A DNA stretch of 14,412 nt from Christensenella sp. UBA3700 (GCA_002372775.1 DFIJ01000156.1:1-14412); one strand, 5' to 3'. Shown: positions 6,782 through 13,587, numbered from the stretch's first letter. Notes: generated by a model from the sequence alone, not told the origin. Numbers and translations: made by a program.

Positions 6782-7336
6782 TTAATAGTTTTCTGCATTT
6801 ACTTCGAAATAACTTTGTGGGTGGTTGCATACTGGACAAACATCTGGAGCCTTTGTTCCAACTACAATGTGTCCACAGTTTCTGCATTCCCAAATCTTAA
6901 CTTCGCTCTTTTCAAATACTTGAGCTGTCTCAACATTCTTTAGAAGAGCTCTATATCTTTCTTCATGGTGCTTTTCAATAGCAGCTACACCTCTGAACTT
7001 TTTAGCAAGGTCTAAAAAGCCTTCTTTTTCTGCAACTTTAGCGAACTCCTCGTACATATCTGTCCACTCATAGTTTTCACCATCGGCAGCATCTGCTAGA
7101 TTTTGTGCAGTATCTCCGATTCCATTTAATTCTTTAAACCAAAGTTTAGCATGTTCTTTTTCATTATCTGCTGTCTTTAAGAATAGGGCGGCAATTTGTT
7201 CATAGCCTTCTTTCTTTGCTTTTGATGCAAAATAAGTATATTTATTACGTGCTTGTGATTCACCAGCAAAAGCTGCTAATAAATTTTTCTCTGTTTGTGT
7301 TCCTGCATATGGATTAGTTCTCTTTTCCTCTGCCAT
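6782..7336 (-). CDS. rbr: Rubrerythrin (non-heme diiron peroxidase with C-terminal rubredoxin domain)
   Basis: 184 residues from the ATG at 7336, chosen over the ATG at 7366 because GGAGGT sits 6 bases before it and the protein then begins [27 protein letters not shown], typical of rubrerythrins. The ferritin-like four-helix domain (about 12-140) carries the diiron ligand motifs FAGES (Glu26), NEKEH (Glu59, His62), YEWTD (Glu90) and EKHH (Glu121, His124). The rubredoxin-like domain has CRNCGH (151-156) and CPVCNHP (167-173) for one Fe(Cys)4. It reduces hydrogen peroxide with rubredoxin/NAD(P)H-derived electrons in the cytoplasm of anaerobes. Oddity: the second carboxylate of the usual EYTEMY-type motif is Asp93 rather than Glu. 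It is monocistronic, with a terminator shared with tcdA. Confidence 0.96.
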   Translation of the reverse strand: MAEEKRTNPYAGTQTEKNLLAAFAGESQARNKYTYFASKAKKEGYEQIAALFLKTADNEKEHAKLWFKELNGIGDTAQNLADAADGENYEWTDMYEEFAKVAEKEGFLDLAKKFRGVAAIEKHHEERYRALLKNVETAQVFEKSEVKIWECRNCGHIVVGTKAPDVCPVCNHPQSYFEVNAENY

Positions 7337-7379
7337 AATAATACCTCCGTAGTTTAATTGACACATAAGCCATATTTAT

Positions 7380-7388
7380 ATTCTAGCA
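7380..7388 (-). promoter_or_regulatory. Extended -10 promoter of rubrerythrin
   Basis: On the minus strand TGC followed by TAGAAT (7380-7385) forms an extended -10; the -35 (TTTAAT, 17 bases further up) is weak. The leader would be about 37 bases. The surrounding AT-rich palindromes (such as TTAATTAATTA near 7393-7403) could hold an operator, but no clear PerR box was seen. Confidence 0.5.
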
Positions 7389-7486
7389 TTGATTAATTAA
7401 TTATTAAAGATTAAAACTTTAGGAAAAGTTTAAATTACATTTAAGTATATTTTAGTTAAGTAAATCATAATAAAGGTGTAAAGAAA

Positions 7487-7546
7487 ATGATATGGGGGGA
7501 GGAAAAAGCCTATAGAATAGATAAAAAGTATTTTTGTTTTTCATAA
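7487..7546 (+). CDS. Possible 19-residue micro-ORF ahead of an orphan terminator
   Basis: ATG at 7487 preceded by AAAGGTG with about 8-base spacing, encoding MIWGEEKAYRIDKKYFCFS and ending TAA, 16 bases before an intrinsic terminator. A CATAAT -10-like element (7466-7471) lies upstream without a good -35. An ORF this short can occur by chance. The alternative is a non-coding small RNA, with the G-run at 7494-7499 as a notable element, or a leftover of a decayed gene. Confidence 0.25.
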   Translation: MIWGEEKAYRIDKKYFCFS

Positions 7547-7562
7547 TAAACTCCGAGAAATG

Positions 7563-7587
7563 TGCCAGCGATGTCGCTGGCATTTTT
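7563..7587 (+). terminator. Orphan intrinsic terminator
   Basis: TGCCAGCGA (7563-7571) / TCGCTGGCA (7574-7582), a near-perfect self-complementary stem, followed by five Ts. On the minus strand no U-tract follows, so it works in the plus direction. No recognised gene ends just before it. Confidence 0.78.
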
Positions 7588-7599
7588 CATTTATCGCTA

Positions 7600-7628
7600 T
7601 TGTTATGTATTGTTGTATTAGGTATAAT
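7600..7628 (+). promoter_or_regulatory. Promoter of the MBG-repeat lipoprotein gene
   Basis: TTGTTA (7600-7605), 17-base spacer, TATAAT (7623-7628). The leader is about 34 bases with an AAGGAG SD (7655-7660) 8 bases before the ATG. Confidence 0.78.
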
Positions 7629-7668
7629 AAGCACATAGAGTAAAATTGCTTTATAAGGAGACACGAAA

Positions 7669-8244
7669 ATGAGAAATAGAAGATTATTAATAACTACTCT
7701 ATTAGTTATGATTATAAGTATTGTAATGCTATTTGCCGCATGTGATGATTCTAATCCAGAAACACATAAATTAGCTGCAAGTGTTATGTCGTTCACATAT
7801 AATGGAGAGCCAGCTCAATTAATTGTTGATTCTGGAAAAGATCAATATGAAGTAAAATGGTATGAAGTATCTGAAGAGGGAGAATTAACACTTATTGATT
7901 CTGCTCCCATTAATGCAGGGACATATAGAGCTTTAGTAAAACTTGTTGGTGTGGATTTTAATGAAAGTGTATGTACATTTTATATATATAAGGCAGATCC
8001 ACTTTTAGAGATTCCAGATATATCAAAAGTTTATGATGGACAACCTGTATCTGCTCCAGCGTATACAACAGATTCAGATTCAACAAATATTACCATTAAA
8101 TATCGTGAAGCATACGAAAATGCTGTATGGACAGATGTAGCACCAAGTGCTGTTGGTGAGTATGATGTTAGAGTAATTGTTGGAGAATCTCGTAATTATA
8201 AAGAAGCAGATTTTTATGCGAGATTTACTATCTCAGCTCAATAA
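7669..8244 (+). CDS. Lipoprotein with two MBG-like (Ig-fold) repeats
   Basis: 191 residues. The signal peptide MRNRRLLITTLLVMIISIVMLFAAC gives Cys25 as the probable lipidated residue. The mature protein holds two similar repeats. Repeat 1 (about 38-108) runs FTYNGEPAQL...INAGTYRALVKLVGVDFNES...FYIYKADP; repeat 2 (about 120-190) runs KVYDGQPVSAPAYT...SAVGEYDVRVIVGESRNYKEADFYARFTISA. This YDG...AGTY.V...NY layout is that of MBG-type repeats, usually found in long chains in large secreted or surface proteins. Here only two are present, directly after the lipid anchor, which suggests a small cell-surface adhesion or spacer protein; the function is unknown. It is monocistronic, with its own promoter and terminator. 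Confidence 0.8.
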   Translation: MRNRRLLITTLLVMIISIVMLFAACDDSNPETHKLAASVMSFTYNGEPAQLIVDSGKDQYEVKWYEVSEEGELTLIDSAPINAGTYRALVKLVGVDFNESVCTFYIYKADPLLEIPDISKVYDGQPVSAPAYTTDSDSTNITIKYREAYENAVWTDVAPSAVGEYDVRVIVGESRNYKEADFYARFTISAQ

Positions 8245-8262
8245 TTCAGTATGAATTAAATA

Positions 8263-8300
8263 AGAAATGTCAGTTATGTGCTGGCATTTCTATTTTTTTT
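8263..8300 (+). terminator. Intrinsic terminator of the MBG-repeat lipoprotein gene
   Basis: AGAAATGTCAG (8263-8273) / CTGGCATTTCT (8281-8291), eleven pairs with one G-T wobble, 7-base loop, followed by A and eight Ts. It strongly resembles the orphan terminator at 7556-7587. Confidence 0.88.
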
Positions 8301-8302
8301 AC

Positions 8303-8331
8303 TTTAAATATTTACACATACGTATTATAAT
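8303..8331 (+). promoter_or_regulatory. Promoter of the metY-type/YunG-like operon
   Basis: TTTAAA (8303-8308, weak -35), 17-base spacer, TATAAT (8326-8331). The T-rich terminator tail directly upstream may act as an UP element. The leader is only about 46 bases, too short for a SAM riboswitch or T-box. Confidence 0.6.
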
Positions 8332-8383
8332 TGTCGTATAGTCCTAAAACATGCAGGGTTTAAGGCTAGAAGGAGAGATGAAA

Positions 8384-9661
8384 ATGAAGATAGACACAAA
8401 GTGTATTGAAGGTGGATATACACCTAAGAACGGAGAACCTAGATTAATTCCAATTATTCAATCTACAACTTTTAAATACGATACTTCAGAAGACATGGGT
8501 AAGTTATTTGACTTAGACGCTTCTGGATATTTCTATACAAGATTACAAAACCCAACAAATGATTATGTTGCTGCAAAGATTTGCGAACTTGAAGGTGGTA
8601 GCGCTGCTATTTTAACATCATCAGGACAAGCTGCTAATTTCTTTGCAATTTTCAACATTGCAAATGCTGGTGATCACGTTGTAGCTTCTGCTGCAATTTA
8701 TGGTGGAACATTTAACTTAATCAATGTAACACTAAGAAAGATGGGTATTGATGTTACTTTAGTAAACCCAGATGATGATGAAGAAACTATTGAAAAGGCA
8801 TTCAAGCCAAACACAAAGTGTGTATTTGGTGAAACTATTGCTAATCCATCACTAAAGGTATTCGATATTGAAAAGTTTGCTAAGCTTGCTCATAAGCATG
8901 GTGTACCTCTAATTATGGATAATACTTTTGCAACACCAATTAACTGTCGTCCATTTGAATTTGGTTGCGATATCGTTACTCATTCAACAACAAAGTATAT
9001 GGATGGTCACGATGCTACTGTTGGTGGTGTAGTTGTTGATTCAGGTAAGTTTGACTGGATGGCTCATAAGGATAAGTTCCCTGGATTATGTACTCCAGAT
9101 GAGTCTTACCATGGTATTACATATGTCGAGAAGTTTGGACAAGCTGGTGCATTTATTACAAAGTGTACTGCTCAACTTCAACGTGACTTTGGATGCACTC
9201 CATCTCCAATGAACGCTTATTTATTAAACCTAGGATTAGAATCTTTAGCATTAAGAGTAAAGAGACATTGCGAAAATGGTCTTGCAGTTGCTGAATTCTT
9301 AGCATCTCATCCAAGTGTTGCTTGGGTAGATTATCCAGGTCTTAAGGGAGATAAGTATTATGATTTAGCACAAAAGTACATGCCAAACGGTACTTGTGGT
9401 GTTGTTTCATTTGGTGTTAAGGGCGGAAGAAAAGCTGCTGAAGAATTCATGAAGCACTTAAATCTTGCTATCATTGCAACACACGTAGCAGATGCACATT
9501 CTTGCGTATTACACCCAGCTTCTTCTACACATAGACAATTATCTGATGAAGAACTTGTTGCATGTGGCGTATCACCAGAAGGAATTCGTTTCTCTTGTGG
9601 TATTGAAAACAAAGACGATATTATTGCAGATTTAGCTAACGCTTTATCTTTTGTTAAATAG
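8384..9661 (+). CDS. metY: O-acetylhomoserine sulfhydrylase / aminocarboxypropyltransferase (Cys/Met-metabolism PLP enzyme)
   Basis: 425 residues from the ATG at 8384. AGGAGA (8371-8376) is 7 bases before this ATG but only one or two bases before the ATG at 8378, so 8384 is the better start; an upstream in-frame ATG at 8351 lacks an SD. Seen: YFYTRLQNPT (49-58), SSGQAAN (79-85), MDNTFATP (178-185) with the PLP-contacting Asp179, HSTTKYMDGHDATVGG (200-215) with the PLP lysine Lys204, and a C-terminal THVADAHSCVLHPASSTHRQL block typical of the MetY group. The cytoplasmic enzyme converts O-acetylhomoserine plus sulfide to homocysteine (direct sulfhydrylation). Methionine gamma-lyase is a related alternative, but the length and the C-terminal block favour MetY. 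It is the first gene of a two-gene operon. Confidence 0.92.
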   Translation: MKIDTKCIEGGYTPKNGEPRLIPIIQSTTFKYDTSEDMGKLFDLDASGYFYTRLQNPTNDYVAAKICELEGGSAAILTSSGQAANFFAIFNIANAGDHVVASAAIYGGTFNLINVTLRKMGIDVTLVNPDDDEETIEKAFKPNTKCVFGETIANPSLKVFDIEKFAKLAHKHGVPLIMDNTFATPINCRPFEFGCDIVTHSTTKYMDGHDATVGGVVVDSGKFDWMAHKDKFPGLCTPDESYHGITYVEKFGQAGAFITKCTAQLQRDFGCTPSPMNAYLLNLGLESLALRVKRHCENGLAVAEFLASHPSVAWVDYPGLKGDKYYDLAQKYMPNGTCGVVSFGVKGGRKAAEEFMKHLNLAIIATHVADAHSCVLHPASSTHRQLSDEELVACGVSPEGIRFSCGIENKDDIIADLANALSFVK

Positions 9662-9663
9662 TT

Positions 9664-10101
9664 ATGGCTTATAATTTTTACGGATGGGAGGGAGCAAATA
9701 TCTCTCCTATAAAGAAAATAAACAAGATAAATAATCCTAGGGATTTATATGATGCATTATCTAATATTTGGTGCGAATATTCTTGTGCGCCAAGATTAAG
9801 AGTAAAATGGTCAAAAGAAAATAAAACTGTAGGACAATGCTCAACAACTGCTTTTCTTGTACAAGATTTATTTGGTGGAAAAGTATATGGCATTAAATTA
9901 GATGATGGTGCTTTCCATTGCTACAATGTTGTTGGTGATTGTATATTTGATCTAACATCAGAACAATTTGGTGATGAAGCAAAGAATCTTGTTTATGAAA
10001 ATAATGAAGAACAATTTAGAGAAGTTCATTTTGCCAATAAAGAAAAAGAAGAAAGATATAATTATTTAAAGGAAGAATTGAATAAATATATAAATAGTTA
10101 A
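9664..10101 (+). CDS. YunG-like protein of unknown function
   Basis: 145 residues. The core VGQCSTTAFLVQDLFGGKVYGIKLDDGAFHCYNVVGDCIFDLTSEQF (56-102) matches the pattern I associate with the Bacillus YunG family: GQC...TA.L.QD..GG..Y, then H.YN...G..iDLT..QF. Cys59, His85 and Asp96 occur in the order of a Cys-His-Asp catalytic triad in papain- or transglutaminase-like folds, but no activity is established, so that is inference. The ATG follows the metY-type stop by two bases and has no visible SD, so translation probably depends on coupling to the upstream gene. The C-terminal tail (125-145) is charged and helical. No signal peptide; cytoplasmic. Confidence 0.72.
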   Translation: MAYNFYGWEGANISPIKKINKINNPRDLYDALSNIWCEYSCAPRLRVKWSKENKTVGQCSTTAFLVQDLFGGKVYGIKLDDGAFHCYNVVGDCIFDLTSEQFGDEAKNLVYENNEEQFREVHFANKEKEERYNYLKEELNKYINS

Positions 10102-10120
10102 ATCGTAAATAATTGATAAT

Positions 10121-10204
10121 AAATGTCACTTGTGGAAACTGCTGTGAACCCAAATTGTTGGACAACAAGGAGGTGCATATCAAAACATAGGTGACATTAT
10201 TTTT
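10121..10204 (+). ncRNA. Structured RNA element or elaborate terminator at the 3' end of the metY-type operon
   Basis: A closing helix pairs 10122-10134 with 10186-10198 (13 pairs, two G-U) and is followed by a T-rich tail (ATTATTTTTTAT). Inside, TGC (10140-10142) can pair with GCA (10175-10177), ACC (10148-10150) with GGT (10172-10174), and TTGTT (10155-10159) with AACAA (10164-10168) around a GGAC loop. The U-tail fits a terminator, but the roughly 50-base structured interior is more than a terminator needs. No known riboswitch or small-RNA class was recognised. The 3' arm of the closing helix overlaps the -35 of the next gene. Confidence 0.45.
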
Positions 10205-10220
10205 TATAAATAAATATGAT
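10191..10220 (+). promoter_or_regulatory. Promoter of the alpha/beta hydrolase gene
   Basis: GTGACA (10191-10196), 18-base spacer, TATGAT (10215-10220). The leader is about 16 bases and carries AAGGGG (10232-10237) 5 bases before the GTG start. Confidence 0.5.
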
Positions 10221-10242
10221 ATATTAATTACAAGGGGTTATA

Positions 10243-11190
10243 GTGGGTAAATTAAATCATAATCAGCGTTTAATAATTTCAATTGTTTGTATCGTAGTGT
10301 TTTTTACGCTATGTATCTTTTTATCTGTTGAAGTTTATATGGGCGTTAATTATGGGACGGGTATATTCCCAACAGCTAGTTGCTACCATTCACCTATAGA
10401 TTTGCTTAATGAGCCTTATGAGATAGAGACAACAAAACTTTCATTTGATAATAATGGCGATACTATAAAGGGCACATTATATATGCCAAAAGATGGTAGA
10501 GAAGTTAGAGAGATTCTAATATACACTCATGGCTATAACGGAACCTCATCAAGATTAAAGAATTTTGCTAAATCTTTTGCGTATGCAGGCATTGCTGTTG
10601 TTACTTTTGATTTTAGATATGGAGCTTCTTTAAGTAGAAGTGATATAAGAACATGGAAGATGTCTATAGATACAGAAATGTCAGATTTAAATGTAGTTAT
10701 AGATGAAGTAAAGAAGTGGGATTTTGTAAATAAGGATGAAATATATATTGGCGGTCAAAGTCTAGGCGGCTTAGTATGCGGGCTAGTGGCACCAAATAGA
10801 GATGATATAAAAGCAATGTGCTTATGTTATCCAGCTTTTGATGAGGCGGATTATATAAGAGATAGATTTCCAAGTGAAGATGATATTCCAAATTATTTCT
10901 TAGAATATATGCTTGTTGGCAAGGATTATTTATTATCTTTGCATAGAAGAGATATATATGAACTTATAAAGCCATATGAAGGACCAGTTTTAATAATACA
11001 TGGAACGGAAGATGACGACGTTGCTTACGAATCTTCAGTAAAAGCATGTGAAGGTTATAATGATGCAACTTTAGTTACTATTGAAGGTGCTGGACACGGC
11101 TTTGGTGGTGAAGATTGGGTATTTGCTATTAAAACTATATATGAGTTTATAGAAGACCATATTGATAAAAGCATTATAACAATCACATAA
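10243..11190 (+). CDS. Membrane-anchored alpha/beta hydrolase (serine hydrolase)
   Basis: 315 residues, GTG start at 10243 supported by AAGGGG 5 bases upstream. Residues about 8-30 form a single membrane segment, probably an uncleaved anchor with the enzyme outside, since no signal-peptidase or lipobox site is obvious. The hydrolase domain (about 65-305) shows the oxyanion loop THGYNG (95-100), nucleophile elbow GGQSLGG (170-176) with Ser173, acid HGTEDDDV (253-260) with probable Asp257, and GAGHGF (282-287) with His285. This is the Ser-Asp-His layout of esterase, lipase or acyl-peptidase-like enzymes; the substrate is unknown. It is monocistronic, with no hairpin terminator visible after it. 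Confidence 0.88.
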   Translation: MGKLNHNQRLIISIVCIVVFFTLCIFLSVEVYMGVNYGTGIFPTASCYHSPIDLLNEPYEIETTKLSFDNNGDTIKGTLYMPKDGREVREILIYTHGYNGTSSRLKNFAKSFAYAGIAVVTFDFRYGASLSRSDIRTWKMSIDTEMSDLNVVIDEVKKWDFVNKDEIYIGGQSLGGLVCGLVAPNRDDIKAMCLCYPAFDEADYIRDRFPSEDDIPNYFLEYMLVGKDYLLSLHRRDIYELIKPYEGPVLIIHGTEDDDVAYESSVKACEGYNDATLVTIEGAGHGFGGEDWVFAIKTIYEFIEDHIDKSIITIT

Positions 11191-11214
11191 TTCAAAATTT
11201 TACATTTAATCATA

Positions 11215-11244
11215 TTGTTAAAAAATAAACGTTTTGTTTATAAT
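11215..11244 (+). promoter_or_regulatory. Promoter of the aldo/keto reductase-nitroreductase operon
   Basis: TTGTTA (11215-11220), 18-base spacer, TATAAT (11239-11244). The leader of about 43 bases includes a short GTCTT/AAGAC hairpin and an AGG 8 bases before the ATG at 11294. Confidence 0.68.
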
Positions 11245-11293
11245 TATAAAGATGTCTTTATAAGACAACTTCAATTTTGGTTAGGTACTATTT

Positions 11294-12226
11294 ATGAAAT
11301 TCGTAAAACTTGGTAATACTGGCATAGAAGTTCCAGCAATAGTTGTTGGCTGTATGCGTTTTGCTAGAATGAGTGATAGTGAATTAAATCATTTTGTTCA
11401 TTTAGCACTAGATAATAAAGCAAATTATTTTGATCATGCAGATATCTATGGTGGTGGTAGATGCGAAGAAAACTTTGGCAGAGCCATTATGTCAGATAAG
11501 TCTATTAAAAGAGAAGATTTAACAATTCAGACTAAGTGCGCTATTAATAGACATACAGAAGTTACTCATTACAATTTCACAAAGGATTATATCTTATCTT
11601 CAGTTGATGCAAGTTTAAAGAGATTAAACACAGATTATCTAGATGTTTTACTATTACATAGACCAGATGCATTATGCGACCCATATGAAGTCGCAGAGGC
11701 TTTTGATAAATTAAAGACTAGTGGTAAGGTCTTAAAGTTTGGCGTTTCAAATCATAAGCCAATGCAAATAGAGCTATTAAAGAAAGCTGTTAAAGAAGAT
11801 TTAATTATTAATCAATTACAATTCAGTATCCCAGTATCTAATATGGTAGCAAGTGGTATGGAAGTTAATATGACAACTTCTGGTGCATATGATAGGGATG
11901 GAAGCGTATTAGATTATTCAAGAATTAATGATATGACAATTCAAGCATGGTCTCCATTCCAAATGCCAAGATGGATGGGTCCATTTATTGGAAGTATGTT
12001 ATATCCAAGATTAAATAAGGCATTAAAAGAAATTGCGAGTGAGCATAATACAACACCGACTGCTATTGCTACAGCATGGATTACAACACATCCAGCAAAC
12101 ATGCAAGTTATAGCAGGAACTACAACGGAAGAAAGATTAAAACAGATTATTGGTGGTAGTGAAATAAAACTAAGCCATGACGAGTGGTACAAACTATATA
12201 AAGCAGCTGGCCATAGATTGCCATAG
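11294..12226 (+). CDS. Aldo/keto reductase, YdhF-like
   Basis: 310 residues of the (beta/alpha)8 NADPH-dependent aldo/keto reductase family, which reduces aldehydes and ketones in the cytoplasm. The catalytic tetrad is visible: Asp47 (FDHADIYGGG), Tyr52, Lys81 (QTKC) and His122 (LLLHRPD). Cofactor-binding blocks near the end are WSPFQM and VIAGTTTEERL (about residues 274-284). The opening KFVKLGNTGIEVPAIVVGCMRF and the LLLHRPD motif resemble the YdhF branch. It is first in an operon, with the ferredoxin-nitroreductase starting 14 bases after its stop. The shared operon suggests a common redox or detoxification role, but the substrate is not known. Confidence 0.93.
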   Translation: MKFVKLGNTGIEVPAIVVGCMRFARMSDSELNHFVHLALDNKANYFDHADIYGGGRCEENFGRAIMSDKSIKREDLTIQTKCAINRHTEVTHYNFTKDYILSSVDASLKRLNTDYLDVLLLHRPDALCDPYEVAEAFDKLKTSGKVLKFGVSNHKPMQIELLKKAVKEDLIINQLQFSIPVSNMVASGMEVNMTTSGAYDRDGSVLDYSRINDMTIQAWSPFQMPRWMGPFIGSMLYPRLNKALKEIASEHNTTPTAIATAWITTHPANMQVIAGTTTEERLKQIIGGSEIKLSHDEWYKLYKAAGHRLP

Positions 12227-12240
12227 AAGGAGATATTATT

Positions 12241-13017
12241 ATGTACAATGTTGTTATTGATAGCGAGAAGTGTATTGGTTGTGGACTATGCAAAAATGAT
12301 TGCGTAGCTTATGACATTGATATAGAGAACAAGAAAGCAGTATACAAAGGAAACAATTGTATATTCTGCGGACATTGCGAGGCAATATGCCCACAAAATG
12401 CAATTAAACTTGAAGGCTTTGAAGATACAGTTGAAGATTTCGATAAGCAAGTTATATTAGATCCGAAAGAGTATATGGATGCTATTAAAACAAGAAGAAC
12501 AATAAGACAATTTAAGCAAGATAAAGAAGTTCCACAAGAAATCGTAGATATGATTTTGGAAGCTGGTCGTTTAGCGCCAACTGGTAGTAATGCTCAAAGA
12601 ACAAGATATATTGTTTTAAGAGATAAACTAGATGCTTGTGAAAAAGTAGCTGTTAAGTATTTTAGAAACTTATTAGGACTTGGAATGATATTTGCTCCAA
12701 AACTAAAGGATTTAAGAAACGTAATAGATCCAAAGTTCTTCTTTAAGGGTGCAAAGCTTGCAATTGTTATTATTGGTAAAGATCAAGTTAGTGCTTCTCT
12801 TGCTGCACAAAACATGGCAACAATGGCAGAAGCTAATGGCCTTGGTGTATTATTCAGCGGATACTTCTCAGGCGTTTCAAATCTAAGTCCAAAGGAAAGA
12901 AGAATGTTAAAGATGAAACTTTCTGAAAAGGTTGCGACAACACTTGTTATTGGATATCCAAAAGTGAAATATAAGAGAACTGCTCATAGAAAACCATTAA
13001 AGGTTACAAATATGTAG
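12241..13017 (+). CDS. Ferredoxin-nitroreductase fusion protein
   Basis: 258 residues. The N-terminal ferredoxin domain (1-55) has two full CxxCxxCxxxC motifs, C11-C14-C17-C21 and C40-C43-C46-C50-Pro, for two [4Fe-4S] clusters. The C-terminal FMN-dependent nitroreductase domain starts near 80 with KTRRTIRQFKQDKEVP and RLAPTGSNAQRTRYIVL (about 107-123) and ends with the conserved ATTLVIGYPKVKYKR. This architecture is common in strict anaerobes, where ferredoxin-derived electrons probably feed FMN; substrates are generally undefined. An AAGGAG SD (12227-12232) sits 8 bases upstream. It is second in the operon after the aldo/keto reductase and followed by a clear terminator. Confidence 0.94.
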   Translation: MYNVVIDSEKCIGCGLCKNDCVAYDIDIENKKAVYKGNNCIFCGHCEAICPQNAIKLEGFEDTVEDFDKQVILDPKEYMDAIKTRRTIRQFKQDKEVPQEIVDMILEAGRLAPTGSNAQRTRYIVLRDKLDACEKVAVKYFRNLLGLGMIFAPKLKDLRNVIDPKFFFKGAKLAIVIIGKDQVSASLAAQNMATMAEANGLGVLFSGYFSGVSNLSPKERRMLKMKLSEKVATTLVIGYPKVKYKRTAHRKPLKVTNM

Positions 13018-13022
13018 TTATT

Positions 13023-13050
13023 ACCGGGCTGCTTAGGCAGCTCGGTTTTT
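13023..13050 (+). terminator. Intrinsic terminator of the aldo/keto reductase-nitroreductase operon
   Basis: ACCGGGCTGC (13023-13032) / GCAGCTCGGT (13037-13046), ten pairs with one G-T wobble, loop TTAG, then a run of Ts. Confidence 0.92.
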
Positions 13051-13056
13051 CTTTAT

Positions 13057-13085
13057 TTGACTTATGCAGTTTAGATATTTATTAT
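13057..13085 (+). promoter_or_regulatory. Promoter of the DUF1934-like gene
   Basis: TTGACT (13057-13062), 17-base spacer, TATTAT (13080-13085), starting a few bases after the previous terminator. Confidence 0.72.
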
Positions 13086-13109
13086 TTTATTGTACATAAA
13101 GGAGATAAG

Positions 13110-13523
13110 ATGGCTGATTCAAGAAGAGTTGATGTAGTTATTAATAGCGTTATTAATGGCGAGAAGATAGTTATAAAGTCTATAGGGGAATATAGACTTA
13201 GCGATGGTAATCATATAATTGTCTTTAACCATAATGATCAGAACTATGTAACTAAGTATGCCATAAAAGCTTCTAAAGAAAATATGTTATTAAAAAGACT
13301 TGGCGCTATTAAGGGCGACATGTTATTTGATATATCTAAGCAAACAGAAACTAGATATGAGACAATGGGTCTTAGTCATGATTTTATTATTAATACTAAT
13401 AGCTATCTCATAAAAGAAAATGATGATAGCGTAGTAATTGAAACAGAATATTTATTAAGCGATAAATCGCCTTTAGAACCTATTAAGACAAATCAGACAA
13501 TCACAATTACATATATAGATTAA
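13110..13523 (+). CDS. DUF1934/YwiB-like beta-barrel protein
   Basis: 137 residues, soluble, no signal peptide, strongly beta-rich with alternating hydrophobic residues. Its size and closing half (ETRYETMGLSHDFIINTNSYLIKEND...VVIETEYLLSD) fit the small DUF1934/YwiB family of Bacillota, which has a lipocalin-like barrel and no settled function. The match is by pattern, not alignment. AAAGGAG (13098-13104) lies 5 bases before the ATG. It has its own promoter. No hairpin terminator is visible before the next promoter, so some read-through into the flavin reductase gene is possible. Confidence 0.6.
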   Translation: MADSRRVDVVINSVINGEKIVIKSIGEYRLSDGNHIIVFNHNDQNYVTKYAIKASKENMLLKRLGAIKGDMLFDISKQTETRYETMGLSHDFIINTNSYLIKENDDSVVIETEYLLSDKSPLEPIKTNQTITITYID

Positions 13524-13557
13524 AATAGCCCAAATAGCCTGTTTTTGTGCCTCGGTG

Positions 13558-13587
13558 TTGTTTTTGGATATTTCACTTTCGTATAAT
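13558..13587 (+). promoter_or_regulatory. Promoter of the flavin reductase-rubredoxin gene
   Basis: TTGTTT (13558-13563), 18-base spacer, TATAAT (13582-13587). The leader is about 15 bases and contains AAGGGGTG (13594-13601) 8 bases before the ATG at 13610. Confidence 0.68.

Larger units (their letters stand above)
7337..7668. other. 332-base intergenic region between divergent genes
   Basis: It contains the rubrerythrin promoter, a 7-bp hairpin AAACTTT/AAAGTTT (7414-7431), a possible 19-codon ORF (7487-7546), an orphan terminator (7563-7587) and the promoter of the 7669 lipoprotein. A terminator between two divergent promoters implies a short plus-strand transcript starting upstream of it. 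Confidence 0.6.

Noticed and set aside
7337..7366. Ten-residue N-terminal extension of rubrerythrin
   Set aside because: The extension is encoded across the GGAGGT ribosome-binding site of the ATG at 7336, and its residues are not family-like.
8332..8383. SAM riboswitch or T-box upstream of the metY-type gene
   Set aside because: Only about 46 bases separate the promoter from the start codon and no aptamer or specifier structure is visible.
8351..8383. Upstream in-frame ATGs (8351, 8378) as start of the metY-type gene
   Set aside because: The first lacks an SD and the second is too close to AGGAGA; 8384 has correct spacing and the usual family length.
10121..10204. SRP RNA, tRNA or a known riboswitch
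   Set aside because: GCTGTGAACC recalls the SRP RNA apical region, but the GGAAG-type tetraloop and GUCAGG core are missing. No T-loop, CCA-type acceptor stem or known riboswitch core was found.
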